Notes under the pieces: model-generated | The model's database searches: none | Told to the model about the DNA's origin: nothing | What the model saw: the letters and a program-made list of their open reading frames with translations, nothing else | Program-made: the position numbers and the translations under genes | NCBI GenBank assembly: GCA_031290375.1 | Contig: JAITNR010000130.1 | Location: 1 to 24,996, forward strand | Direction: 5' to 3' | From: Prevotellaceae bacterium | Lineage (GTDB): Bacteria > Bacteroidota > Bacteroidia > Bacteroidales > Paludibacteraceae | Length of the DNA: 24,996 bases | Shown: one piece after another, positions 16,983 to 24,553 of the stretch | Position numbering within the stretch: the first letter of the stretch is position 1 | Layout of the letters: each line of letters begins with the position of its first letter

Positions 16983-18056
16983 TTAATTACTCAAAATATC
17001 TTTATATTTCATTTTTTTTGCTTCCAATGCTTTGATTCGCTTTTCCATTTGATAAATTTTGGTCAAAAGGTCAGGTAACTGCTTGAAAACTACAGATGAA
17101 CGGCGGAAATTCCCAACAGGTATATTCGGCGACCCCTGAAAAATTTGCCCTTCCGCTTTGATATGGCTTGCAACACCTGCCTGTGCCCCCAAAACCGTTC
17201 TGTCGGCTATGTTCAAATGCCCTGCAATGCCCACTTGCCCTGCCAGCACGCAATGTTTGCCTACTTTGGTGGAACCCGCAATGCCCGCCTGAGCCGCTAT
17301 TGCCGTATGATTGCCAATTTCCACATTATGAGCAATTTGCACAAGATTATCAATTTTTACACCATCACCAATAACAGTAGAACCTATTGTGGCTCTGTCG
17401 ATAGTGCTGTTTGCCCCAACTTCAACATCGTCACCGAGAACTACATTGCCAATTTGGGGAATTTTGTTGTAAAACCCCTGTTCATCAGGAGCAAACCCAA
17501 ATCCATCTGCACCAATCACAGCCCCTGAATGAATAATGTTCCGACTGCCAACCACACAACCGTAGCAAATCGAAACATTTGTATAAATCACGGAATCATC
17601 TTTAATTTCCACATTATCATCTATATTCGTATTGGGATGAATTTTTACGTTGTTACCAATTACCGCATTTTCACCTATCGTTGTAAAAGCCCCAACATAC
17701 ACATTTTTACCAAGTTTGGCACTTTTAGCTACGTATGCTTTTTCGCTGATGCCGTTTTTCTGCGGCTTGAACGACTCAATCAACCCGAACAACTTGCCAA
17801 TGGCAGAGTATGCACTTTTCACCTTTATCAATGTAGCGGAAACCTCCCTTTCGGGCACAAAATCCGTATCAACAAGCACCACGTCTGCCTTTGTAGTATA
17901 GATGTGTGGCATATACTTAGGATTTGAGAGGAATGTGAGTGTCCCACTTGCCCCATGCTCTATTTTAGAAAAGTCATTGACCGTAATATCCTTATTACCA
18001 ATAACTTCGCCATTTAAATAATCGGCTATCTGCTGTGCTGTAAATTCCATTGCCAA
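16983..18056 (-). CDS. lpxD: UDP-3-O-acylglucosamine N-acyltransferase
   Basis: LpxD transfers a 3-hydroxyacyl chain from ACP to UDP-3-O-acylglucosamine, the third step of lipid A synthesis. The 357-residue protein has the N-terminal uridine-binding domain (about 1-100, with GTLTFLSNPKY), then left-handed beta-helix hexapeptide repeats from about 105 to 305. It ends in a C-terminal helix (KIYQMEKRIKALEAKKMK). The probable catalytic His is H243 in VQIAHNVEIGNH, and GADGFGFAPDEQG is a family hallmark. Translation may start at M1 or M3 (MAMEF). It follows the HD phosphohydrolase gene after 138 bp, an order often seen in Bacteroidota; the lpxC-fabZ fusion that commonly follows is replaced here by the susCD operon. 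Confidence 0.95.
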   Translation of the reverse strand: MAMEFTAQQIADYLNGEVIGNKDITVNDFSKIEHGASGTLTFLSNPKYMPHIYTTKADVVLVDTDFVPEREVSATLIKVKSAYSAIGKLFGLIESFKPQKNGISEKAYVAKSAKLGKNVYVGAFTTIGENAVIGNNVKIHPNTNIDDNVEIKDDSVIYTNVSICYGCVVGSRNIIHSGAVIGADGFGFAPDEQGFYNKIPQIGNVVLGDDVEVGANSTIDRATIGSTVIGDGVKIDNLVQIAHNVEIGNHTAIAAQAGIAGSTKVGKHCVLAGQVGIAGHLNIADRTVLGAQAGVASHIKAEGQIFQGSPNIPVGNFRRSSVVFKQLPDLLTKIYQMEKRIKALEAKKMKYKDILSN

Positions 18057-18154
18057 CCTCTGATTAAATTAGTTAAATACTGCTATGTAGGTTAAGACGT
18101 AAAAATAACAAAATGTTGCAGCAAAAACTTACTTTTTTCAACTCTTATTCTAAA

Positions 18155-18164
18155 ACGTTAACGT
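18155..18164. repeat. 10-bp perfect palindrome upstream of lpxD
   Basis: ACGTTAACGT is a perfect palindrome in the 138-bp gap between the HD gene stop and lpxD. It could be an operator half-site pair; with only one occurrence noted, the claim is weak. Confidence 0.25.
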
Positions 18165-18194
18165 ACACTATATTGATAATGAAAAAATCTTTGG

Positions 18195-19415
18195 TTAAAT
18201 TTTCAAAAAACACAAATAATTTTTTCTGATACCATGATTCAAAATTTCAGGATTCAAAATATCGGATACTTGCGAAATATCTTTAACACTGCCATCTGAA
18301 AACACAATGTTAATATTGTCGTCCTCAAGATCATAAGTGTTGTTGTTAATTTCTTTCTGTTCAAAAAAATAATCTGCATCCTGTTGATTGACAGCAAAAT
18401 GAGCAGCATATTTTTTTCTCAGTTCCATTTCTTTGTCCTCTGTCATCCTCTCGCTCTCTTCGGCTTTGAAAAGTATTCTTTCCGAAAAATTTTTACTCAA
18501 CACCGAAAGTACGGTGTCAGAGTGTCTTGCCCAGACTTTAATCGCCGAAATTATATCTGAATCGTCAATTTCTACAAAATGTTCAATTATTTCATCATTT
18601 TTCAAAAAATTATCCGCATTGATTTCATTTGAGAGAAAAAACTGCAATGAAGGTGAGGCAAAAAGAGTTTCGCCCGCAAATGACATCGCCTTCGCACGTC
18701 TTAGAATTTTTATCAGCATCATCTCCGCTGCAATCGAAGTTTTGTGCAAATAGACCTGCCAATACATAAACCTGCGTGCCATCAGAAAATTTTCTATCGA
18801 ATGAATGCCTTTTTGTTCAATAACTAACTTGTCCTCAAATACATCGAGCATTTTAATAATGCGGGCAGACCCAATTTCGCCCTCAACCACACCTGTAAAA
18901 AAACTGTCCCGTCTGAGATAGTCCATTCTATCCATATCTAATTGACTGCTAATAAGTTGATGAAGAAACTTTTTAGGATATTGATTTTTGAAAATTTTTA
19001 TCGCCAAATCCAAAGTGCCATTCAATTCGTCATTAATCTTTTCTATAAGAATTTCAGAAATTTTTTCGTGACTAACTTCCTGTATAATAGTACTTTCCAA
19101 AAGGTGCGAATATGGTCCGTGCCCTATATCGTGCAGAAGAATGGCTGACATCACACTACTTGCCTCATTTTGAGTAATTTCATGTCCTTTCAATCGCAGT
19201 TCCTTAATCGCCTCAGAGGTAAGAAACATCGCTCCAAGCGAGTGTTGAAAGCGTGTGTGCTGTGCACCGGGATAGACAAAAGAAGATATTCCAAGCTGTT
19301 TTATACGGTTAAGTCTTTGAAAATAACGATGTTGTATCACATCATATATATCTTCATTTGGAATGCTTATGAACCCAAAAACGGGGTCATTTATAATTTT
19401 TCGCTTATTTTTCAC
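18195..19415 (-). CDS. HD-domain phosphohydrolase (dGTPase-like superfamily)
   Basis: A 406-residue cytoplasmic HD-superfamily metal-dependent phosphohydrolase. Metal-binding motifs are TRFQHSLG (H58), LLHDIGHGPYSH (H95-D96, with H99 and H103 nearby) and SQLDMDRMDYLRRD (D160), the pattern of the dGTPase/SAMHD1-like HD family. N-terminal DPVFGFISIPNEDIYDVI is typical of the group. The C-terminal third is variable and charged. The substrate is unknown; nucleotides are the likeliest by family. It lies upstream of lpxD on the same strand, and a Bacteroidota promoter lies about 78 bp upstream of its ATG. Confidence 0.88.
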   Translation of the reverse strand: MKNKRKIINDPVFGFISIPNEDIYDVIQHRYFQRLNRIKQLGISSFVYPGAQHTRFQHSLGAMFLTSEAIKELRLKGHEITQNEASSVMSAILLHDIGHGPYSHLLESTIIQEVSHEKISEILIEKINDELNGTLDLAIKIFKNQYPKKFLHQLISSQLDMDRMDYLRRDSFFTGVVEGEIGSARIIKMLDVFEDKLVIEQKGIHSIENFLMARRFMYWQVYLHKTSIAAEMMLIKILRRAKAMSFAGETLFASPSLQFFLSNEINADNFLKNDEIIEHFVEIDDSDIISAIKVWARHSDTVLSVLSKNFSERILFKAEESERMTEDKEMELRKKYAAHFAVNQQDADYFFEQKEINNNTYDLEDDNINIVFSDGSVKDISQVSDILNPEILNHGIRKNYLCFLKI

Positions 19416-19492
19416 AAAAGCTATTGCAGTTAAAAATTACAGGAAACAAGGTAACAGAACTTTATCGTGCGTTCCTTGCATCTTTTCAGTTG

Positions 19493-19500
19493 CAAAGTTA
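19493..19500 (-). promoter_or_regulatory. Bacteroidota -7 element upstream of HD phosphohydrolase gene
   Basis: On the minus strand TAACTTTG matches TAnnTTTG exactly, about 78 bp upstream of the ATG. The upstream region is a T/A tract with TTTTTTG but not at ideal spacing. Confidence 0.55.
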
Positions 19501-19582
19501 CATTTTTTTTGTTCAAAAAAGCGTTTTTTTTTTCAGTTACTGATGCGAATTACAGTTGATTGGGGAATATTGCATTTTCCAC

Positions 19583-19670
19583 GGGTTTCACCTGCGGTTA
19601 TTCACATAACGCCCTATCGGGCTAAATAAGCACTATTCAACTCGTGATTGGCATGAATAACGAATAATTC
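19583..19670 (+). repeat. Dispersed intergenic repeat, module A, copy 1
   Basis: From GGGTTTCA to AATAATTC this stretch aligns over its whole length with 23619-23704, with scattered substitutions and a small gap; the core ACTATTCAACTCGTGAT is identical. It contains a small GCCCTATCGGGC hairpin. A spurious plus-strand reading ends here in PAVIHITPYRAK; I recall similar small spurious ORFs in other Bacteroidales annotations (recollection, not checked). Confidence 0.8.
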
Positions 19671-19743
19671 AGCCGTAAGTTTTACTTACAATTATCAACA
19701 TTTTGTCCTGCGAACAGTATTTTTCAACCCGTAATTCGCATTA
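19671..19743 (-). repeat. Dispersed intergenic repeat, module B, copy 1 (inverted)
   Basis: The reverse complement of this stretch aligns with 23495-23569: about 42 of the first 50 bases match by eye, including GACAAAATGTT and AAACTTACGGCT. It follows module A directly here, in opposite orientation to the second copy. It ends 15 bp before the -7 element of the NfnA-like gene, so it supplies that promoter's -33 region. Confidence 0.8.
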
Positions 19744-19758
19744 CTAAGAAAAAAGTAT

Positions 19759-19766
19759 TAACTTTG
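19759..19766 (+). promoter_or_regulatory. Bacteroidota -7 element upstream of NfnA-like gene
   Basis: TAACTTTG matches TAnnTTTG exactly. TTCG lies 20 bp upstream at the -33 position, a weak match to TTTG. The likely transcription start is near 19773. Confidence 0.6.
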
Positions 19767-19869
19767 CTGAAAAAAATTTGAACAGTTGCCTGACAGCAAG
19801 AAAATTAAATAGATGGCGAGCAATGGACGGACATTCCAACCTCTGTGCCTGCCCCTTAAAGAAAGACAA

Positions 19870-20643
19870 ATGAATAAAATTTTAAAAAAATTAAATCTGT
19901 CGCCATTGGTAACAGAGTTTGTGATTTATGAGCCGTTTATAGCCAAAGCGTGCAAGGCAGGGCATTTTGTAATTGTGCGGGCGGATGAACACAGCGAAAG
20001 AATACCGCTTACGATAGCCGATTCGGACAAGGAAAACAGCACTATCACGCTTGTGATACAACGCACAGGTATTTCCACAAACAAACTGTGCGACCTCAAC
20101 GGAGGAGACATTATGCACGACATAGTGGGTCCGCTCGGTAAATCGACGCATATCGAAAATTTCGGCACTGTGGTTTGTGCCTGTGGTGGCGTGGGTGCTG
20201 CACCGATGTTGCCCATTGCCAAAGAGTTGAAAAAGGCGGGAAACAGGGTAATAATCGTGCTTGCCGCAAGAACCAAGCATCTGATAATACTCGAAGAGCA
20301 GTTTGCCGAGTTTGCCGATGAAGTGGTGATTTACACCGATGACGGCAGTTACGGAATTAAAGGATTGGTAACCAACGGCGTAGAGGAAATTATTTTGCGA
20401 GAAAAAGTCAATAAATGCGTGGCAATAGGACCTGCTGTGATGATGAAATTCGTCTCAATATTAACAAAAAAATATAATATCCCGACAGAAGTATCGCTCA
20501 ACACAATAATGGTGGATGGAACAGGAATGTGCGGCGCGTGCAGAGTAACGGTTGATGGACAAACCAAATTTGTCTGTGTGGATGGACCCGAATTTGATGC
20601 GTTCAAAATCGATTTTGACGAAATGATTAACAGGCAAAGGTAG
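19870..20643 (+). CDS. NfnA-like FAD/NAD(P)-binding [2Fe-2S] oxidoreductase subunit
   Basis: A 257-residue flavoprotein of the sulfide/dihydroorotate-dehydrogenase-like family, the small subunit of NADH-dependent ferredoxin:NADP+ oxidoreductase (NfnA). Seen from MNKILKK: FAD-binding ERIPLTIAD at 43-51, NAD(P)-binding CACGGVGAAPMLPIA at 103-117, and a C-terminal cluster motif VDGTGMCGAC (D216, C221, C224) with C236 in FVCVDGPEFD. A longer frame starts at ATG 19813, but its extra 19 residues do not resemble the family, so I chose 19870. PyrK is related but the FVCVDGPEFDAFKIDFDEM-type tail fits NfnA better. NfnA normally pairs with a large GltA-like subunit (NfnB) encoded next to it; here the next gene is an unrelated lipoprotein. 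Confidence 0.87.
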   Translation: MNKILKKLNLSPLVTEFVIYEPFIAKACKAGHFVIVRADEHSERIPLTIADSDKENSTITLVIQRTGISTNKLCDLNGGDIMHDIVGPLGKSTHIENFGTVVCACGGVGAAPMLPIAKELKKAGNRVIIVLAARTKHLIILEEQFAEFADEVVIYTDDGSYGIKGLVTNGVEEIILREKVNKCVAIGPAVMMKFVSILTKKYNIPTEVSLNTIMVDGTGMCGACRVTVDGQTKFVCVDGPEFDAFKIDFDEMINRQR

Positions 20644-20682
20644 TGTAAAAAAAGTTTAATAATCTTTTAAATTCAAACCAAA

Positions 20683-21417
20683 ATGAAACAGAATTTCAAA
20701 TTTATGGCAAGAATGATAGTGATAGCATCATTCTCCGCAATGACTGCCTCGTGCAGCAGAGACGAGCCTACCCTGTCCGTCTTTCCCTACGACATTGAAC
20801 TCTCCGTAACACCCAAGTACCAAAAAGTGAAATTCTTTGCTGTTGCCACAAAATTAATCGTTGATTGGGGAGACGGCTATAATGACATATTTACCAACGT
20901 TACTGAAATTGCCCACACGTACGCCGAAGACAGGAGTTACACCGTAAAAATTATCGAAGAAGGGCTAACCGAATTTGGAGACAAAATGGATATATACATT
21001 TGCGATGATGGCACCGGAGTTGGGTGGGAAAATCACGAATACCTTATCGGGACTATCGAACAAATAACCGTTAGCTCATGCCCCGCATTAAAACAATTAG
21101 CCATATTCCATTATTACGGTTTTGATATTGCTGCTGCTGACGTAATTGTCAGCAATTGTCCCGCACTGGAATATCTGTTATGCCGCGATTTCTACGTGGG
21201 AAGCTCGCTGACACTTGTCGGCTGTACAGCGTTAAATACGTTGGCTTGCGAATACAGTTCTCTAACCGCATTCTCCGATTTACCGGATCGCACATATTTG
21301 CTGGATCGCACAGATGCAGAATACTACGGTATATGTTGTTATGTGAGGAACAATCCGGGCAGTGCCACTTGTACACACTCTATTGCCCGAGATAAGTATT
21401 GGGAGGTTTATTGGTAA
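20683..21417 (+). CDS. Putative lipoprotein with PKD-like and Cys-rich leucine-rich repeats
   Basis: A 244-residue protein with an N-terminal signal ending TASC (Cys24), so probably a lipoprotein; M1 or M8 may be the start. Residues about 35-95 resemble a PKD domain (LIVDWGDGYNDIF, then HTYAEDRSYTVKI). From about 125 there are at least three LRR-like units with conserved Cys: VSSCPALKQLAIF, VSNCPALEYLLCR, LVGCTALNTLACEYSSL. Such PKD plus LRR lipoproteins are common on the surface of Bacteroidota, often of unknown ligand. It starts 40 bp after the NfnA-like gene, but a functional link is doubtful. A hairpin follows its stop. Confidence 0.75.
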   Translation: MKQNFKFMARMIVIASFSAMTASCSRDEPTLSVFPYDIELSVTPKYQKVKFFAVATKLIVDWGDGYNDIFTNVTEIAHTYAEDRSYTVKIIEEGLTEFGDKMDIYICDDGTGVGWENHEYLIGTIEQITVSSCPALKQLAIFHYYGFDIAAADVIVSNCPALEYLLCRDFYVGSSLTLVGCTALNTLACEYSSLTAFSDLPDRTYLLDRTDAEYYGICCYVRNNPGSATCTHSIARDKYWEVYW

Positions 21418-21431
21418 GATAAATTTATATC

Positions 21432-21465
21432 GTTTTAGTATAGTTTCTAAAAAATATACTAAAAC
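21432..21465 (+). terminator. Hairpin after the PKD/LRR lipoprotein gene
   Basis: A perfect 11-bp inverted repeat GTTTTAGTATA / TATACTAAAAC with a 12-nt loop, 15 bp past the stop codon. There is only a weak T run (TTTC) after it, so termination may be inefficient. Confidence 0.5.
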
Positions 21466-21481
21466 TTTCAAAAAAATTATG

Positions 21482-21489
21482 TACATTTG
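21482..21489 (+). promoter_or_regulatory. Putative promoter of the phosphate-transport genes
   Basis: TACATTTG matches TAnnTTTG exactly; no good -33 element was found. If used, transcription starts near 21497 and the leader before the DUF47 gene is about 200 nt and contains a terminator hairpin. Confidence 0.5.
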
Positions 21490-21598
21490 CACGGAGAATT
21501 TTTAATCGTAACGTATTGAAAACAACAGATAAAATATTGATATTTTGTTTTCCGCCAGAAATATATTGTAGTTTTGAGGAAAACAACTAACAACAAGT

Positions 21599-21641
21599 AC
21601 CTTTGGAATGTAACTTTTTGTTACATACGAAGGTTTTTTTT
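21599..21641 (+). terminator. Leader terminator (possible attenuator) before the DUF47/pit genes
   Basis: ACCTT...AAGGT outer arms and a perfect inner ATGTAAC/GTTACAT stem with a TTTTT loop are followed at once by eight T (21634-21641). This is a textbook intrinsic terminator shape, placed between the putative promoter and the ATG at 21698. It either ends a short RNA or controls read-through. Confidence 0.7.
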
Positions 21642-21697
21642 CGGTCAAAAAGCAAGATATAAAGGTAACATTCTTAAAATTAACAAAAGAAAAATTT

Positions 21698-22345
21698 ATG
21701 AAAAATTCATTCTTCAGTAAATTTACGCCTAAAGAGGCGAAATTTTTTCCGCTTTTAAAGCGATTGGCGGAGGTATCGGACAGGGCAGCCGAGCAGTTGA
21801 TAGGTTGCGTGGAAAGCAACAATCAAGCAGGTTCTCAGGCTATACACAAAAGTATCAAGGATTTGGAACACGAGGGCGACCGTCTTATAGGCAAGATATT
21901 TGACGAGTTGAACTCAACTTTTATCACACCCTTTGACAGAGAGGATATCAACTCCCTGGCGAATACTCTTGACGACGTAACCGACCAAATTTACGGCTGT
22001 GCCAAAAGAATCACGTTCTACAAACCGAAAACCATACCTCCAAGTGCCATAACTCTTGCAATGATGGTTAAGGTAAGTACCGAGTATATCGTCAAGGCGG
22101 TTGATGAGCTGGATGTGCTCAAAAAAAGTTCGGTCGCAATAAAAAAATATTGCAAAGAACTGCATAACATTGAAAGTCAGGCAGATGAGATTTTCCAAAA
22201 TTTTACAATAGAACTGTTTGAAAATGAAAAGGATGCCGTCGAGATAATAAAACTCAAAGAAATTATGAACGTGCTTGAGGGAATAACAGACGAAGCAGAC
22301 CACGTTGGTAAGATTATCAAGACCATTATTGTGAAATACGCCTAA
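21698..22345 (+). CDS. DUF47/PhoU-like phosphate transport regulator
   Basis: A 215-residue all-helical cytoplasmic protein of the DUF47 family (PhoU-related), commonly encoded next to PiT transporters and thought to modulate them. Acidic metal-binding ExxxD/DxxxD-type motifs are visible: LEHEGDRL, TPFDREDIN, LDDVTDQI, IESQADEIF and GITDEADHVGK. No signal peptide or membrane segment is seen. The length is typical. The pit gene follows after about 100 bp, so the two probably share a transcript. Control may occur at the leader terminator upstream. Confidence 0.92.
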   Translation: MKNSFFSKFTPKEAKFFPLLKRLAEVSDRAAEQLIGCVESNNQAGSQAIHKSIKDLEHEGDRLIGKIFDELNSTFITPFDREDINSLANTLDDVTDQIYGCAKRITFYKPKTIPPSAITLAMMVKVSTEYIVKAVDELDVLKKSSVAIKKYCKELHNIESQADEIFQNFTIELFENEKDAVEIIKLKEIMNVLEGITDEADHVGKIIKTIIVKYA

Positions 22346-22446
22346 TCAATTGAGAATTTGGATATCCAAATAAGAAGTTGAGGAAGTAGATTATTCATTA
22401 AAAAAACGTTTTTGGGCTTTAATATCTAAAATCTAAATCATAATTT

Positions 22447-23463
22447 ATGGCATTATTAGTAACAATCATAATTCTTGCGTTGCTGTTTGATTTTATCAAT
22501 GGCTTTCACGATGCGGCAAATTCCATTGCCACAATAGTTTCCACCAAAGTACTTACGCCTTTTCAGGCTGTATTGTGGGCAGCATTTTTCAATTTTGTTG
22601 CCTTTTTTATTTCAAAATACATAATTGGAGAATTTGGCATAGCCAACACCGTATCCAAAACCGTTTATGAGCAATTTATCACGTTGCCTATTATTTTGTC
22701 GGGTATTATAGCCGCAATTTTTTGGAATTTGGCTACATGGTGGCTTGGGATACCCTCTTCCTCTTCTCACACGTTGATAGGCGGTTTTGCAGGTGCAGCT
22801 ATTGCGGCTTGCGGTTTTGAGGCAGTTCATGGCTCTGTAATATTGAAGATTGCGGCATTTATATTTGTTGCTCCGCTTGTGGGCTTTTGTATTGCCGCTT
22901 CTCTGGCTACACTGACCAAATATTTGTGCAAAAAAGCCAATCCGCACAGGGCTAATCATTGGTTTAAGCGGCTGCAACTGGTTTCATCGGCACTTTTCAG
23001 TATCGGACACGGTATGAACGACTCGCAGAAAGTTATGGGAATAATTGCCGCTGCCATGATTGCCGCCCACTCACTCGGACTTGAAGAGGGTATCAATTCA
23101 ATAAACGACTTGCCTACGTGGGTGCCTGTCGCCTGTTTTACGGTGATTTCGCTCGGAACAATGTCGGGTGGCTGGAAAATTGTCAAAACAATGGGAACAA
23201 GAATTACCAAGGTTACTCCCTTTGAGGGTGTTGTTGCCGAAACTGCGGGCGCATTGACACTCTATATGACTGAAATAGTGAAAATTCCCGTCAGTACAAC
23301 GCATACCATAACAGGTTCCATCATCGGTGTCGGGGCAACCAAAAGGCTTTCGGCTGTCAGGTGGGGCGTAACAAAGGACTTACTCATAGCGTGGATACTG
23401 ACAATTCCCGTCAGTGCTGCTATGGCTGCAGGAATTTACTTTTTGGTAGGGCTGTTTGTATAA
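22447..23463 (+). CDS. pit: PiT-family inorganic phosphate transporter
   Basis: A 338-residue inner-membrane PiT-family (PHO-4) symporter importing phosphate with H+ or Na+. The two duplicated signatures are present: DFINGFHDAANSIATIVSTKVLTP-type at about 12-35 and HGMNDSQKVMGIIAAAM near the middle. IPSSSSHTLIGG and IPVSTTHTITGSIIGVGATKR mark the paired hairpin regions. About 8-10 hydrophobic segments are apparent. It sits directly downstream of the DUF47 gene, the usual pairing. Phosphate is the expected substrate; a few family members carry other anions, and this cannot be excluded. Confidence 0.93.
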   Translation: MALLVTIIILALLFDFINGFHDAANSIATIVSTKVLTPFQAVLWAAFFNFVAFFISKYIIGEFGIANTVSKTVYEQFITLPIILSGIIAAIFWNLATWWLGIPSSSSHTLIGGFAGAAIAACGFEAVHGSVILKIAAFIFVAPLVGFCIAASLATLTKYLCKKANPHRANHWFKRLQLVSSALFSIGHGMNDSQKVMGIIAAAMIAAHSLGLEEGINSINDLPTWVPVACFTVISLGTMSGGWKIVKTMGTRITKVTPFEGVVAETAGALTLYMTEIVKIPVSTTHTITGSIIGVGATKRLSAVRWGVTKDLLIAWILTIPVSAAMAAGIYFLVGLFV

Positions 23464-23494
23464 TTGATTAAAGAAGATAGATGATTGAGAAATA

Positions 23495-23569
23495 ATGCAA
23501 ATCACGGATTAAAAAATGCTGTTCGTAAGACAAAATGTTAATAACCGATTAAGTGAAACTTACGGCTGA
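23495..23569 (+). repeat. Dispersed intergenic repeat, module B, copy 2
   Basis: This stretch aligns with the reverse complement of 19671-19743, with a 2-nt length difference. Here the module precedes module A with a long hairpin between them; in the other copy it follows A and is inverted. Confidence 0.8.
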
Positions 23570-23581
23570 AGACAACGTCCA

Positions 23582-23624
23582 AAACCCTTTCGTCATTGCG
23601 AGCGAAGCAATGACGAAAGGGTTT
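23582..23624. repeat. Perfect 18-bp inverted repeat (GTCATTGCGAGCGAAGCAATGAC-type element)
   Basis: AAACCCTTTCGTCATTGC and its exact complement flank a 7-nt loop (GAGCGAA). The core resembles short palindromic elements with CATTGCGAGCGAAGCAATG known to be scattered in many bacterial genomes. It could also terminate pit transcription, but no T run follows. Its right arm overlaps the start of module A copy 2. Confidence 0.85.
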
Positions 23625-23704
23625 CATCTATGATTATTTAGATAACGCCACCGGGCTAAATAAACACTATTCAACTCGTGATAGACATGAATAACTAATA
23701 ATTC
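23619..23704 (+). repeat. Dispersed intergenic repeat, module A, copy 2
   Basis: Aligns from end to end with 19583-19670 in the same orientation. It stops 11 bp before the HAD phosphatase ATG, so it supplies that gene's translation-initiation leader. Confidence 0.8.
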
Positions 23705-23715
23705 TTAATAAAAAA

Positions 23716-24435
23716 ATGCACTGGTTAATAAAAAATTTTATTCGGCAAAGAAATTATCCGAATTTCGAACTTAAAGCCGTCTTTTTTGATATGGATGGTA
23801 TTTTGTTTGATTCAATGCCGTTTCACGCTGAGGCTTGGGTAAAGGCAATGAATGATTTTGACCTGCCCTTTTCACTGCACGATGCCTATATGAACGAGGG
23901 CAGAACAGGCGGTAGCACCATTGATGAAATGTTTTTGAAAAAATATAACCTTACATCAGACCAACAAACAAAGCAAAAAATTTACGCCAAAAAATCGGAC
24001 TATTTTAACCAATATTCTACCGGACTAAAGCCGATAGATGATGTTTTTGAACTGCTTAAAATACTTAAAAACAAAGGACTGCAAATATTTGTAGTAACAG
24101 GTTCAGCACAAGTTTCGCTGCTTGACACTTTGGACAGGCATTTCCCTGATATTTTTGAGAGGGAAAAAATGATTACCGCTTTTGATGTGAAGATAGGCAA
24201 GCCTGCCCCAGAGCCATATCTGATGGCTTTGAGCAAAGCAGGTGTGGAAGCGTGGCAAGCCGCAGTAGTGGAAAATGCACCGCTTGGAATACGTTCAGCC
24301 GTAACGGCAGGACTTTTTACCATAGGCATAAACACGGGTATTCTCAAAACGGAAGAACTTGAAAATGAGGGGGCTAACATAATTTTGCCAAACATGAAAT
24401 CGCTAATCGAACGCCTTGACGGATTGTTTTTTTAG
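23716..24435 (+). CDS. HAD-superfamily (beta-phosphoglucomutase-like) phosphatase
   Basis: A 239-residue cytoplasmic HAD hydrolase, subfamily IA. Motif I FFDMDGILFDSMP carries nucleophile D25 and acid/base D27; motif II VVTGS has T128; motif III GKPAPEPYL has K162; motif IV is VVENAPLGIRSA (E186). Helical cap residues about 35-105 suggest a C1 cap as in beta-phosphoglucomutase or phosphoglycolate phosphatase. The substrate is probably a small sugar phosphate; it cannot be fixed from sequence. The first 18 residues are a basic extension (MHWLIKNFIRQR) longer than usual; no other in-frame Met occurs before motif I. Module A of the dispersed repeat ends just upstream. Confidence 0.88.
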   Translation: MHWLIKNFIRQRNYPNFELKAVFFDMDGILFDSMPFHAEAWVKAMNDFDLPFSLHDAYMNEGRTGGSTIDEMFLKKYNLTSDQQTKQKIYAKKSDYFNQYSTGLKPIDDVFELLKILKNKGLQIFVVTGSAQVSLLDTLDRHFPDIFEREKMITAFDVKIGKPAPEPYLMALSKAGVEAWQAAVVENAPLGIRSAVTAGLFTIGINTGILKTEELENEGANIILPNMKSLIERLDGLFF

Positions 24436-24500
24436 TGGGGAAATTTTCAATTTATTTACTTGTAAAAAACGGACGAGTAACAAAAAATAATAACATGCAA

Positions 24501-24553
24501 AAGGGCATTATTAGTATCATATACATATAATATTAACATACCCTTATTTTTTG
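24501..24553 (+). terminator. Probable intrinsic terminator after HAD gene
   Basis: AAGGG (24501) pairs with CCCTT (24541), and much of the AT-rich middle can also pair; the stem is followed by ATTTTTTG. It lies about 65 bp past the HAD stop codon. Confidence 0.6.

Noticed and set aside
19363..19629. Plus-strand 88-codon ORF ending PAVIHITPYRAK
   Set aside because: It overlaps the 5' end and promoter of the HD gene and its tail comes from the dispersed repeat; no independent coding evidence.
19813..19869. Alternative ATG start of the NfnA-like gene at 19813
   Set aside because: The additional 19 residues do not resemble the family, whose members begin close to the MNKILKK-type start at 19870; it cannot be fully excluded.
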